Numbered from the stretch's first letter, positions 52,706 through 61,869 are shown. The stretch is 64,000 nt of DNA from Rhodanobacter ginsengisoli (GCF_042657065.1 NZ_JBHSNF010000001.1:806001-870000); one strand, 5' to 3'. Numbers and translations are program-made. Notes: generated from the letters alone by a model not told the origin.

Positions 52706-53071
52706 TTACCAGGCGCGGACGTTGGCGATGCCGGCCGCGTAGGTCTGCATGCTGGGGTCGTAATGGAACTGGCGGCCCAGATCGAATTCCACCGACTGCC
52801 CCGGTCCGATATTGGTGGTGCCGGCCGGCCAGCCCTTCTTGCTTGCGATCACGTTGCCGTTGGCATCCTTGGCCTGGATCTCGATCTGGGCGGCGGCCGC
52901 TTCGGCGCAGTGGTTCACCAGCTGACCTTTCATGGTCATCTTCGAGCTCATGCCGTTGGAGCCGGCGGCGACCTTGAAGTCCTGGATCGCGAAATCGGTG
53001 GGCGAGCAGGCTGCGTGTGCCGCCATGGGGGCCGCAAGGAGCAGGGCGGAGGCGAGCAGAAAGTTCTTCAT
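52706..53071 (-). CDS. Small secreted protein, tandem paralogue A
   Basis: 121 residues. Signal peptide MKNFLLASALLLAAPMAAHA, mature part of about 100 residues with two Cys (one near the start, one in VNHCAEA). The pattern of a beta-sandwich with N-H-C, then KDANGNVIASKKGWPAGTTN and GPGQSVEFDLG, resembles the FxLYD extracellular fold; this is inference from pattern. About three quarters identical to the gene at 53232-53606. Function unknown. Confidence 0.75.
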   Translation of the reverse strand: MKNFLLASALLLAAPMAAHAACSPTDFAIQDFKVAAGSNGMSSKMTMKGQLVNHCAEAAAAQIEIQAKDANGNVIASKKGWPAGTTNIGPGQSVEFDLGRQFHYDPSMQTYAAGIANVRAW

Positions 53072-53231
53072 CTCGGGTTATCTCATCATCGGGTGGGGGG
53101 AGTAAACCTGTTAAGCGGCAGGGGCACGGAAAACTTTAGAGCGGTCGTGCAGCCAGCCGGGAGCGCGCCCCGGCGCGGCATCCGATGACCGGCTGCGGAT
53201 GGTTGTCATCCGGCGGGCTGCCGCGGTCGGC

Positions 53232-53606
53232 TTACCAGCTGCGCACGTTCACGATGCCGGCGGCATAGGTCTGCATGCTGGGGTCGTAATGGAACTGGCG
53301 GCCGAGATCGAACTGCACCGACTTGCCGGGCGCGATATTGGTGGTGCCGGCCGGCCAGCCCTTCTTGGTCTGCAGCACGTTGCCGCTGCCGTCCTTGGCC
53401 TGGACTTCGATCTGGGCCGCGGCCGCTTCGGCGCAGTGGTTTACCAGTTCGCCCTTCATGACCATCTTGGAACGCATGCCGGCCGAAGCGGCACTGACGG
53501 AGAAATCCTTGATGACGAAATCCGTGGCGGTGCAGGCTGCGTTGGCTGCCATCGGAGCAAACAGGCACAGGGCGGAAACAAGCAGGCTGAATTTCATGAT
53601 GGGCAT
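53232..53606 (-). CDS. Small secreted protein, tandem paralogue B
   Basis: 124 residues, or 121 if started at ATG 53597 (MKFSLLVSALCLFAPMAANA), which gives the better signal peptide. Same layout as its neighbour: CTATDFVIKDFSVSAASAG, VNHCAEAAAAQIEVQAKD, GWPAGTTNIAPGKSVQFDLG, ending RQFHYDPSMQTYAAGIVNVR and SW. Long runs of identical DNA shared with paralogue A point to a fairly recent tandem duplication. The 160-base gap between them holds no gene I can see. Confidence 0.75.
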   Translation of the reverse strand: MPIMKFSLLVSALCLFAPMAANAACTATDFVIKDFSVSAASAGMRSKMVMKGELVNHCAEAAAAQIEVQAKDGSGNVLQTKKGWPAGTTNIAPGKSVQFDLGRQFHYDPSMQTYAAGIVNVRSW

Positions 53607-53657
53607 TCCGGAATCAGGGGACCATGCACCCTGAGATCGGCCATGCCCGGAAAACCT

Positions 53658-54236
53658 TTAGGGTTCGGAGCGGCCCGAACGGCAATGCTCGATGAACCAC
53701 AGCCCGGCGAAAAGCTTCGGATCGATCGAATAGCCGGCCGCCTCCCGCTCGAACAGCCAGGCACCGGCTTCGCCGAGGGGGATCTCGTGCACCACGATGT
53801 TCTCGCTTTCGTCGCCGCCGCCGGGGCCGACCCGCTGCAGATCCAGGGCGCGCACGAAGGTGATCATCTCGGTGCTCATGCCGGACGACGAGGGGCCGCG
53901 ATGGACGAACTCCACCCGCTGGCAGCGATAGCCGGTTTCCTCTTCCAGTTCGCGCTGCGCCGCGAACAGCGCGCTTTCTTCCGGTTGATCGGCCAGGTCG
54001 CCGATCAGCCCGGCCGGCATCTCGATGGTGCTCTGCTGGATCGCCACCCGGTACTGCTCGACGAACAGCACCTTGTCCTCGGGCGTCAGCGCCAGGATGA
54101 TCACCGCGCCAGCGGGGTTGTTGCGCTCGGCGTATTCCCAGCGGCCGCGCTTGCGCAGGCTCAGCCAGCGACCCTCGTACAGGGTTTCCACGGGCGCACT
54201 GGCATCGTCGGGGAGGCGGTTGGCGGGTTCGTTCAT
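53658..54236 (-). CDS. NUDIX hydrolase, ADP-ribose pyrophosphatase type
   Basis: 192 residues from ATG 54236; ATG 54269 would give 203. Nudix box: E-x7-RELEEETGY preceded by PAGLIGD, with a slightly longer loop between the Gly and the first Glu than the strict G-x5-E spacing. The N-terminal part (YEGRWLSLRKRGRWEYAERN) and NNPAGAVIILALT are typical of NudF-like ADP-sugar hydrolases. Substrate specificity is inferred only. Confidence 0.85.
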   Translation of the reverse strand: MNEPANRLPDDASAPVETLYEGRWLSLRKRGRWEYAERNNPAGAVIILALTPEDKVLFVEQYRVAIQQSTIEMPAGLIGDLADQPEESALFAAQRELEEETGYRCQRVEFVHRGPSSSGMSTEMITFVRALDLQRVGPGGGDESENIVVHEIPLGEAGAWLFEREAAGYSIDPKLFAGLWFIEHCRSGRSEP

Positions 54237-54310
54237 CGGTGATCGCAGGCGGTCGAAGGCGGCGGTCATGTTGACCCGTCCGGCCGGTCGCGACAACCGG
54301 CGTGGGCGGG

Positions 54311-55225
54311 TCAGCCCAGCAGCGCGCGCAGGCGGCTGCGGGTGAACGCACCCAGGCGCAGGTGCTCGCACAGCGGCTCGAGCTGGTCGGGCTGCGGGCG
54401 TCGGCGGCGCAGGCTCTCGACCGTGCTGGCCCCCGGTGCATCCAGCGCGATCCGGGTCAGCCGGCGGCACAGCCGCGCCTGCTCGGCGTGCTCGCGCAGC
54501 CGGATGGCGCAGGACGCCGCGCCGCGCAGGCGCAGGAAGGCCACCTCGTCGATGCGGTCGAGCAGGACGTCCAGGCTGCCGAAGTGGCTGAGCAGGGCCG
54601 CGGCGGTTTTCGCGCCGATGCCCGGTACGCCGGGGATGTTGTCGACCGAGTCGCCGCACAGCGCCAGGTAATCGGCGACCTGGTGCGGATGCACGCCGAG
54701 CTTCTCGTGCACGCCGGCCGGCCCCCAGCGCAGGCCGCGGGCATAGTCCCACTGCTCGTCGTGTTCGCCCAGCAACTGGCCGAAATCCTTGTCGGCCGAG
54801 ACGATCACGCTGCGCCAGCCCAGCGCGCGCAGGTTCCACACCGTGCTGCCGATCAGGTCGTCGGCCTCGAAGCTGTGGTCGATCATCAGGTGGATGCCGA
54901 GCGCCTCGGTGATCGCGCGGCACTGCATGAACTGGCGTTCCAGGTCCGGCGGCGGCAATTCGCGATTGGCCTTGTAGGCCGGATAGATCGCATTGCGGAA
55001 CGAACTGGTCAGCGAGGCGTCGAACGCCACCGCCAGGTGTTCGGGCTGGGCGCGTTCGAGCAGCTCGCACAGGAAACGGGTGTAGCCGTGCACCGCATTG
55101 ACCGGATGGCCGTCTGCATCGAAAAACTCGTCCGGCATCGAATGCCAGGCGCGGAATACATACAGGCTGCCGTCGACCAGATGGACGGTGGGAGGCCTTT
55201 CCGCCGGCGGGTTCACGGTGTCCAT
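54311..55225 (-). CDS. 5'-3' exonuclease (ExoIX / PolA N-domain family)
   Basis: 304 residues from ATG 55225. PIN/FEN-like nuclease core: VHLVDGSLYVFRAWHSMP, AVAFDASLTSSFRNAIYPAY, FEADDLIGS, VSADKDFGQLL, then the helix-hairpin-helix region (GDSVDNIPGVPGIGAKTAAA). The acidic metal-binding residues are present. It lacks a polymerase domain. Probably removes flaps or primers. It overlaps the nitroreductase gene by 13 bases. Confidence 0.9.
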   Translation of the reverse strand: MDTVNPPAERPPTVHLVDGSLYVFRAWHSMPDEFFDADGHPVNAVHGYTRFLCELLERAQPEHLAVAFDASLTSSFRNAIYPAYKANRELPPPDLERQFMQCRAITEALGIHLMIDHSFEADDLIGSTVWNLRALGWRSVIVSADKDFGQLLGEHDEQWDYARGLRWGPAGVHEKLGVHPHQVADYLALCGDSVDNIPGVPGIGAKTAAALLSHFGSLDVLLDRIDEVAFLRLRGAASCAIRLREHAEQARLCRRLTRIALDAPGASTVESLRRRRPQPDQLEPLCEHLRLGAFTRSRLRALLG

Positions 55226-55809
55226 GTGCTGAGCAGGTCGGCCAGCGCGGGGCGATCGCGGTCGGGGATCTCGATCTGCGGCGTGCCCAGGTGAACGAAG
55301 CCGACCACATGCTCGTGCGTGGCCAGTCCCAGCATGGCCGCGGCATCCGCATCGTAGGCGGCCCAGCCGGTCAGCCACTGTGCGCCGAGCCCCAGCGCAT
55401 GCGCGCCCAGCAACAGGTTGTAGGCCACATTGCCGGCGCACAGCTTCTGCTCGATTTCCGGCACCTTGCTGTCGGCATGCAGGCAGGCGACCACGGCGAT
55501 GACCAACGGGGCGAAGGTGTAGCGCAACTGCTCCTTCTCCCGCTTGGCCTCGGACATCTCCGGATGGTTGCGGATCGCGATCGCGGCCAGCCGCCGGCCG
55601 AACGCGAGTTTCGCCTCGCCATGCAGGCGGATCAGCCGGAACGGCACCAGCTTGCCGTGATCGGGCACGCGGATCGCCGCTTCGAGCAGGCGCTGCAGCG
55701 TGGATTCGTCGGGTGCCGGCTCGCCAAGCTGGCGAGACGGGGTCGAGTGGCGTTCGAGCAGCAGGGAGAGCGCGTCGGGCATGGGCAGGGTCGTGGCGAA
55801 AACCGTCAT
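55213..55809 (-). CDS. Nitroreductase family protein (YdjA-like)
   Basis: 198 residues from ATG 55809. FMN-binding nitroreductase pattern: LLERHSTPSRQLGEPAPDES, AAIRVPDHGKLVPFRLIRLH, NVAYNLLLGAHALGLGAQWL, TGWAAY, and a C-terminal HLGTPQIEIPDRDRP. The single-domain short form resembles YdjA, an oxidoreductase of unclear physiological substrate. Confidence 0.87.
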   Translation of the reverse strand: MTVFATTLPMPDALSLLLERHSTPSRQLGEPAPDESTLQRLLEAAIRVPDHGKLVPFRLIRLHGEAKLAFGRRLAAIAIRNHPEMSEAKREKEQLRYTFAPLVIAVVACLHADSKVPEIEQKLCAGNVAYNLLLGAHALGLGAQWLTGWAAYDADAAAMLGLATHEHVVGFVHLGTPQIEIPDRDRPALADLLSTWTP

Positions 55810-55932
55810 CGTACACAACCCGCCGTCGGCCCGAGTGGCGCGTGCCGCCGCGGGCAACGGCGCAGGTCGTCCCGCCGGAGCTCACGGATGGCCCCCGGCC
55901 CGGCCGTTCGCGCGCGGCCGGGCCGGGACGCG

Positions 55933-56622
55933 TCACCACGAGCGCGAGAGGCTGACCCCCCAGACCTGCCGCGCCGGCTGGCTGCCAGGCCGATAGCCGA
56001 ACGGATACGGCGCATCGCTGCCGTGCACGATGGTCCAGAACAGCTGCAGATGATAATCGCGCCAGGTCATGCCGAGGCCGGCGCGGGCATCGGCGCGATA
56101 GTGGCTCGATTCGTCATCCGCGTGGCCGTTGCGCCGCAACAGCCCCAGGTGCCCGAGCAGGCGCAGTCGATCGGTGAGTTGCCAGTGGCGGTCGATCGTC
56201 GCATACAGCGCCGGCGATGGTTGTCCGAAGTCGTGGGGGGTGTAGTACAGGCGGCCGCTGTAGTGTTCCGTGGAGAGTCCGACGTAGGCCTCCGAATAGT
56301 CGTAGCGGCCTTCCCCGACGATGCTGGCGTAGTCCACTCCCGCTTCCCAGTCCAGGCCCGCACCAAGCGGTCGCGCCAGCCCCAGATAGGTCAGCAGCTG
56401 CGTGCGGAGGGTGCCCGAGGGCCTCACCGTGGAGGCCAGCATCCCGGCATACCAGCCGTCGCGCTGATCGTAGGCAAGCGCGAGCTGTGCGGCGGGTCGT
56501 TCGTCGCTGAGCGAGACGCCCCGAAAACGGTAGTCGGAAACCAGCGCAACGCTACCCGAGACCTGGGCACTGGCCGCAGTCGTGAACAGCAGGGCACTCA
56601 GTGCGATCGCGCGACGGAGCAC
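55933..56622 (-). CDS. TIGR02001-type outer-membrane protein
   Basis: 229 residues. Signal peptide MLRRAIALSALLFTTAASAQ, then SGSVALVSDYRFRGVSLSDE, the start typical of the TIGR02001/Gcw_chp family, and alternating beta strands to a terminal aromatic (GVSLSRSW). Probably a small beta-barrel in the outer membrane. Function unknown. Confidence 0.8.
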   Translation of the reverse strand: MLRRAIALSALLFTTAASAQVSGSVALVSDYRFRGVSLSDERPAAQLALAYDQRDGWYAGMLASTVRPSGTLRTQLLTYLGLARPLGAGLDWEAGVDYASIVGEGRYDYSEAYVGLSTEHYSGRLYYTPHDFGQPSPALYATIDRHWQLTDRLRLLGHLGLLRRNGHADDESSHYRADARAGLGMTWRDYHLQLFWTIVHGSDAPYPFGYRPGSQPARQVWGVSLSRSW

Positions 56623-56631
56623 GGCAGGATC

Positions 56632-57906
56632 TCATGGGTGCGACCCCCGGGACGCGATGGCCGGCACGGCACAATCGCATGCGCAACGTTGCGAGAGGCG
56701 CATCGCGGCTGCACACGCGTCAATCAGCGCGGGTCGCTGCGCGGTCGAGCCTAGCGCAATTCTCGATGCCAGTGCAGCGCGCAGTTGCCCCGGCCGCAGC
56801 CGTGGCGACAGCTCGCGCAGCACGGCGACCAGGCCGCTCACCTGCGCCGTGGCGAACGAGGCGCCGCTGACGAAACCCCACTGGCCGCCGGGCAGGGTCG
56901 TCGGGATGTCCCGGCCCGGTGCCTGCAGGGCACCGGCGAGGCGGCTGCCGTCGGGATCCGCGGTGACCGCCAGTACGCCGGGGTGGGAGGCTGGAAAGCC
57001 GCCGTCGTCCCGGTCCGGATCGATCGCGACGACAATCGTGATCCCGCGCGCCAGTGCCGCATCCAGCAGTTGCGCCAGCAGCGGATCGCCGGGACCGCTC
57101 AGGCTCAGGTTGAACACCTGGGCGTTCGTCTGCAGCGCGAACTGCAGCGCCTTGGCCAGCGTGAAGCTGCTGCAGGTCGCCCCGGCCAGCTGCGGTTGCG
57201 GCGGTTGCCAGCAGGCACGCAAGGCCAGCAGGCGCGCGCCCGGCGCCACGCCGACAATGCCCAGGCCGTTGTCGGCCCGCGCCGCGATGATGCCGGCGAC
57301 TTCGGTGCCATGGGACTCGGCCCGGTACCCGCCGTCATCCACGAAATTGCGCGCCGTGCCGACCTGTCCCTGCAGATCCGGGTGCGTCAGCTCCACCCCG
57401 CTGTCCAGTTCGGCCACGGTGACGTGCCTGCCGGTGGCCTGCCGGTGCAGTTCGGCCAGGTGCCAGACGGCAGTCGTCGGCTGCAGCGCCGACAAGGGAT
57501 CGTTGTCGGCCAGCGTGTGGAACAGATGCATCGGCTGCACCGTCGCCACGCGCGGATCGGCCGACAGCTGCTGCAGCAGCGTCGGGTCGACCCGCGCGCC
57601 GTCCACCCGCATCACGAAGCAATCCAGATTCAGGGTGGGAATCGGCCAGTCGTCCAGCAACACCAGGTGATAGCGACGGGCCAGTGCCTGCGCGACGCGC
57701 CGACGCGCCACCCGACCGGGCGCGGCCAGGTAGTTGCCGGTGTAATCCAGATCGGGCCGGAAATGTGGCGGCGCGATGCGCAGGGTCACCAGGATCTGCC
57801 GTTGCGCATCCATCACTCCCGCTGCGGTCGAGCTCGGCGGCCGCACCGCGGCGGCGCAGGCGGCCAGGGCCAGGCACAACAGCACGAGGGATATCGACCT
57901 GGACAT
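56632..57906 (-). CDS. Subtilisin-like (S8) serine protease, lipoprotein
   Basis: 424 residues from ATG 57906. Lipobox in the N-terminus (LVLLCLALAACAAAV) with a candidate lipid Cys. Catalytic residues: Asp in VAELDSGVELTHPDLQG, His in ESHGTEVAGIIAA, Asn in VFNLSLSG, Ser in FVSGASFATAQVSGL (GASFA rather than GTSMA). The first 130 residues look like an inhibitor-type propeptide. It lies 1 base from the anti-sigma gene, so it may be part of the same transcript. Confidence 0.88.
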   Translation of the reverse strand: MSRSISLVLLCLALAACAAAVRPPSSTAAGVMDAQRQILVTLRIAPPHFRPDLDYTGNYLAAPGRVARRRVAQALARRYHLVLLDDWPIPTLNLDCFVMRVDGARVDPTLLQQLSADPRVATVQPMHLFHTLADNDPLSALQPTTAVWHLAELHRQATGRHVTVAELDSGVELTHPDLQGQVGTARNFVDDGGYRAESHGTEVAGIIAARADNGLGIVGVAPGARLLALRACWQPPQPQLAGATCSSFTLAKALQFALQTNAQVFNLSLSGPGDPLLAQLLDAALARGITIVVAIDPDRDDGGFPASHPGVLAVTADPDGSRLAGALQAPGRDIPTTLPGGQWGFVSGASFATAQVSGLVAVLRELSPRLRPGQLRAALASRIALGSTAQRPALIDACAAAMRLSQRCACDCAVPAIASRGSHP

Positions 57907-57907
57907 G

Positions 57908-58537
57908 TCAGCGTTCGTCACCGGGGCCCAGGCTTTCCACCAGGCTGACGCCCGGCGCCGCACGCAATGCCTCGCGCACCGTCTTCACCCGCGCGGCCGG
58001 CACGCTCAGCACATAGCCGCCGGCATCGGTCGGGCCATAGATGATGCGGGCCTCGCTGGCCCGCAACAGCCGACGCATCCGTGCTTCGCTGAGCTGGGGA
58101 TCGAACATCACGACCAGCCGGGCGTGCGCCGTCTGCGCCGCACCGAGCGTGTGATATGCCGCTGTCGGCGGCCGGCTGGTGTTCACCAGCGCGATGCCCA
58201 GCAGCAGCACCAGCACGGCCTGCGCCCCGATGGCCCAGGGCAGCCACGTCGCGTGGCGACCCCAGCCGCGTCGACCGTTCGCCTGTGCCGCGTCCACGCG
58301 TCGGCGCAGGCGCCGCGCCGACCGTGCGAGGTCCGCCGCTGGCGGGGTTTCCTCGCTGCACGCCGCCTGCAGCGAGCGCAGCCAGTCCGTCTCGTGCCGG
58401 CAGGCGGCGCATTCGTCCAGATGCTGCTGCACCAGGGCCAGTTCGTCGTCCGCCAGCGTGCCGTTCACCAGCCACGGCAACAGCCGTTCGACTTCCAGGT
58501 GGGTGGAGCCCTCGAATCGGAGTACTCGCCCGCTCAT
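57908..58537 (-). CDS. Zinc-binding anti-sigma factor
   Basis: 209 residues from ATG 58537. H-x3-C-x2-C zinc motif (QHLDECAACRHE), one membrane helix at about 100-122 (WLPWAIGAQAVLVLLLGIAL), and a periplasmic C-terminal part. It overlaps the sigma factor gene by ATGA (58534-58537), the usual pairing for a regulator that holds its sigma factor at the membrane. Confidence 0.88.
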   Translation of the reverse strand: MSGRVLRFEGSTHLEVERLLPWLVNGTLADDELALVQQHLDECAACRHETDWLRSLQAACSEETPPAADLARSARRLRRRVDAAQANGRRGWGRHATWLPWAIGAQAVLVLLLGIALVNTSRPPTAAYHTLGAAQTAHARLVVMFDPQLSEARMRRLLRASEARIIYGPTDAGGYVLSVPAARVKTVREALRAAPGVSLVESLGPGDER

Positions 58538-59127
58538 ATCGCCTCCTCCCGTGTCAGCGCGAGCAGCGTCTTCAGCTTGCGCCGCGCGTAGAACATCCGC
58601 GTTTTCACCGTATCCACCGGACAGCCCATGATCTCGGCGATCTCGCGGTAGCCGTAGCCCAGGTAGTAGGTCAGTTCGATCACCGCGCGCTGTTCCGCCG
58701 ACAGGCCCGCCAAGGCGTCGCCGATGTGTCGGTGCAGCTCGTCCTGCTGCAACTCGGCGTCCGGGCCGGCGGCGGATGACGCCGCCTGTTGCTCGTCGCC
58801 GAATTCGACCGTGTCGTCGCTGTGCCGCAGGGCCTTCAGCGTCTGCCGGTAGGCGACCGCAAAGATCCAGGTGGAGACTTTGGCGGCGTGGTTGTAGGTA
58901 TGCGCCTTGCGCCACACCACCATCATCGTGTCGTCGAGCACTTCCTCGATCAGCGTCGGTTGCCGGGTCATGCGGCCGATGAAGCGCTTCAGCCGCGGCT
59001 GGTAGGCGCGATAGAGCGACTCGAATGCATCGGCGTCCTCGGCGGCGACGCGGTCGAGCAGGACGATCTCGTCCAGCGCGGCATCGCCACGCCCCGGTCC
59101 GCGCGCTTCGCTTTCGGTGATCGGCAT
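58534..59127 (-). CDS. ECF-family RNA polymerase sigma factor
   Basis: 197 residues from ATG 59127. Sigma region 2 (DADAFESLYRAYQPRLKRFI, LIEEVLDDTMMVVWRKAHTY) and region 4 (LSAEQRAVIELTYYLGYGYR, EIAEIMGCPVDTVKTRMFYA). Together with the anti-sigma factor and the adjoining subtilase lipoprotein it may form an envelope-response unit; the signal is not known. Confidence 0.93.
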   Translation of the reverse strand: MPITESEARGPGRGDAALDEIVLLDRVAAEDADAFESLYRAYQPRLKRFIGRMTRQPTLIEEVLDDTMMVVWRKAHTYNHAAKVSTWIFAVAYRQTLKALRHSDDTVEFGDEQQAASSAAGPDAELQQDELHRHIGDALAGLSAEQRAVIELTYYLGYGYREIAEIMGCPVDTVKTRMFYARRKLKTLLALTREEAI

Positions 59128-59332
59128 GGTGTCCTCGCTGCTGAGCCTTCGAGGTGAATGCCCGCCGCGCCGCTTTCGGTTCAATGCCCGCAGGCAATGA
59201 ACCAATCCGTGTCCGGCGGGAACAGACCGGGCGGTGCGGGGCGATCGGTGTCAACGATACGCCCGGTACCGCTCGCGCGACGAGCGTCTTGTGCGAAGGG
59301 TATTCCGTCCTCATTGCCGCAGGAGTCCGAAC

Positions 59333-60412
59333 ATGAAACTGTTTTCCTCCACATCCTCCCGCTTGTGCGCCGCGCTGGCGCTCGTTTTCACCATCGTCGC
59401 GGCACCCGCCGCGAGCGCCGGCGGTGCTACCTACAAGCGACACAACCTGGTGTCCGACGGCTTCGTGCCGGCAGACCACGTCGACCCGCACCTCGTCAAT
59501 ACCTGGGGCATCGCCTTCAATCCGTCCGGCGCGGTCTGGGTGGCCAACAACGGCAGCGGCACCTCGACCCTGTACGACGGCGACGGCAACGTGCTTTCGC
59601 TGGTGGTGCAGATTCCCGGCCCGACCACGGATGGCGGCGGCAATCCGACCGGCGTGGTCTACAACGGTTCCGGCGATTTCGTGGTCAGCAAGGGCGCGGT
59701 TTCCGGGCCGAGCCGGTTCATTTTCGCCACCGAGGACGGGGTGATCGCAGCCTGGGCTCCGAACGTGGATGCGACCCATGCAGTGCGGGTGCGCACCGCA
59801 GGCAGCGCGATCTACAAGGGGCTCGCGATCAGTGCGGGCGGCAACGGCGGGCAGATCTACGCGACGGATTTCTTCAACGCGAAGGTCGACGTGTATGACA
59901 GCCACTTCGCGCTGGTGGCGCTGCCGCCGGGGGCGTTCAGGGACCCTGGCATTCCGCACGGCTTCGCACCGTTCGGCATCCAGAACATCCACGGCGACAT
60001 CTACGTGACCTACGCCAAGCAGGACGCCGGCAGACACGATGACGTGCAGGGCCCCGGGCTGGGCTTCGTGGATGCCTATACGCCAAATGGCCGTCTGCTG
60101 AGGCGCATCGCTTCACGCGGCGCGCTCAATGCACCCTGGGGCATGGCGATGGCACCGGCCGGCTTCGGCCTGTTCGGCAACACCCTGCTGGTCGGCAACT
60201 TCGGCGACGGCCGCATCAACGCCTACGACCCGATCTTCAATATCCCGCTGGGCAGCCTGCGCGACGCCAGCTACCGGCCGGTCCGGATCGAGGGGCTGTG
60301 GGGCATCGCGTTCGGCAACGGTTACCTGCATCAGTCGGTCGACAGTTTGTACTTCACTGCCGGACCGGCCGACGAGGAACATGGGGTCTACGGTCGACTG
60401 GACGCGCAATAG
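59333..60412 (+). CDS. TIGR03118-type secreted protein
   Basis: 359 residues from ATG 59333 with AGGAG upstream. Signal peptide (LCAALALVFTIVAAPAASA), then repeated strands of beta-propeller character with the family marks LVSDGFVPADHVDPHLVNTW, GIAFNPSGAVWVANNGSGTS and GLWGIAFGNGYLHQSVDSLY. Probably an extracytoplasmic propeller protein. Function unknown. It is divergent from the ECF sigma gene, with 205 bases between them. Confidence 0.8.
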   Translation: MKLFSSTSSRLCAALALVFTIVAAPAASAGGATYKRHNLVSDGFVPADHVDPHLVNTWGIAFNPSGAVWVANNGSGTSTLYDGDGNVLSLVVQIPGPTTDGGGNPTGVVYNGSGDFVVSKGAVSGPSRFIFATEDGVIAAWAPNVDATHAVRVRTAGSAIYKGLAISAGGNGGQIYATDFFNAKVDVYDSHFALVALPPGAFRDPGIPHGFAPFGIQNIHGDIYVTYAKQDAGRHDDVQGPGLGFVDAYTPNGRLLRRIASRGALNAPWGMAMAPAGFGLFGNTLLVGNFGDGRINAYDPIFNIPLGSLRDASYRPVRIEGLWGIAFGNGYLHQSVDSLYFTAGPADEEHGVYGRLDAQ

Positions 60413-60522
60413 CGTGAACAGCACCGGTGGCGAGTCGACGCCGCCCCCGGTGCCGCGGGCGCGCACGCCATGGACGGTGGGCGCGCCCGCATCCTGCCGT
60501 GAACCGTCGTACGAAACGCGCC

Positions 60523-61869
60523 TCAAGGCGGTCGGCCCGGGACGGTGATGGTTTCCCGCGCCGCCACGTGACCATTCCGACGCCTGTAGGTCAGCCGGTA
60601 TTTCCCGGGCCGCAGATAGAGATCGGCATCGGCGGGGGCCTGGGCGAACGGCAGGCGCTGCTGTGGCATCACGTTCAGCGGCGCCGGATCCAGCACGAGG
60701 CGATCGGCGGGAATCGCGTCCTCGCCTTCGTCGGCATAGCGGGCTTCGACCAGGCAGGGGTAGCGGTACAGGCAGCGGCTGCCGCTGATGTAGTACGGCC
60801 GGCGCAGGTCGCCCAGCCTGAGCCATTCCGGGCGCCCGTGCCGCAGCACCTGCGGCGGGAAGAACACGCTTACGTCATAGCCTGCGCGAAGCGTCCAGGG
60901 GTGCCCGGCCTCATCCTCGAAAACGATCGGCGACTGCGGCCGCAGCGCCTGCATGACGGCGCTGTAATAGGGGTGGTCGTCCTCGGCGGACGGATGCGGA
61001 AACATCACCGTCTGTTCGACGGTGAGCGGGTCGATGCCGCTGAGCTTGCGCAGGTGCTCGGCCATCGACGAGCCGCCCAGGAAGTCTCCGGACTCCTGGA
61101 TGTGGCCGTAACCGGCGTTGACCACCAGGCGTGCACCGGGGTCTTTCTGAAAAACCTGGCGATAGAGACGGGCGGCCTGTTCGGCCTCGCGCGCGTCGCC
61201 GCTCACGTCCGGGCCGGATTCGTAGGCAATCACCTTGAAGCCGAGTTTCAGCGCGGTACGCACCATCTCGGCCGCGATCGGTTCGCGCGTATAGAAGCCG
61301 CTCGCGCGGACCGGGTAGCCGCGCGACTGCAGCCCGGCATCGCGGGTGGACAGCGTCTCGGCGGCGAAGTAATCGAAGCCCTCCGCGCGCAGCCGGCCGA
61401 GCAACTGCACGGTCAGGCTGCGCGTGAGCGGCACGTTGTGCGCCTCGTTGAAGAACACGGCCCGCCGGTTCCGGGCCAGTTCGGCGATCGCCTCCACTGC
61501 GTTGCGGGCGCTGTAGCCCGGCGTGGCGAGGGGGGACGGGTGGTCCTGCGGCAGCAGCGACTGCCTGATCGAGAAGCTCGCCGCAGCCGCGGGATAGTCG
61601 CCGATGAAGGTCTGGTACCAGCTCAGGTACTGGCCGAAGACGCGGCGGAAAACGGGATCGCGGCTGGCGTTGTAGGCATCGCGCATCAGCTGGTACTGCG
61701 CCAGCAGCCCTTCCTGTGCGGCCGCCCGTTGCAGGATGCTTTCGGAGCGGCGCAAGGCCTCGCCCTGGCGGGCCTGCCACTCGGCGCCCGATGGCACCTG
61801 GCCGGCCGCGGGCATGCCGCCGGCCAGCAGCACGCAAGCGAACAGGATTCCCGCGCGAGTCGATCGCAT
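60523..61869 (-). CDS. Secreted protein resembling the EreA/ChaN/TIKI superfamily
   Basis: 448 residues from ATG 61869. Signal peptide MRSTRAGILFACVLLAGGMP. Two motifs stand out: VFFNEAHNVPLTRSLTVQLL and VVNAGYGHIQESGD. The spaced E-x-H and G-x-G-H pair is what EreA, ChaN and TIKI-type proteins share, so a hydrolase or haem/iron-related role is possible. The C-terminal 120 residues look like a separate beta domain. Name given by motif pattern only. Confidence 0.6.
   Translation of the reverse strand: MRSTRAGILFACVLLAGGMPAAGQVPSGAEWQARQGEALRRSESILQRAAAQEGLLAQYQLMRDAYNASRDPVFRRVFGQYLSWYQTFIGDYPAAAASFSIRQSLLPQDHPSPLATPGYSARNAVEAIAELARNRRAVFFNEAHNVPLTRSLTVQLLGRLRAEGFDYFAAETLSTRDAGLQSRGYPVRASGFYTREPIAAEMVRTALKLGFKVIAYESGPDVSGDAREAEQAARLYRQVFQKDPGARLVVNAGYGHIQESGDFLGGSSMAEHLRKLSGIDPLTVEQTVMFPHPSAEDDHPYYSAVMQALRPQSPIVFEDEAGHPWTLRAGYDVSVFFPPQVLRHGRPEWLRLGDLRRPYYISGSRCLYRYPCLVEARYADEGEDAIPADRLVLDPAPLNVMPQQRLPFAQAPADADLYLRPGKYRLTYRRRNGHVAARETITVPGRPP

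Noticed and set aside
59128..59332. GGGAAC-type ECF autoregulatory promoter between the sigma gene and the TIGR03118 gene
   Set aside because: A -35-like GGAAC exists near 59219 but no consistent -10 at proper spacing; too weak to claim.
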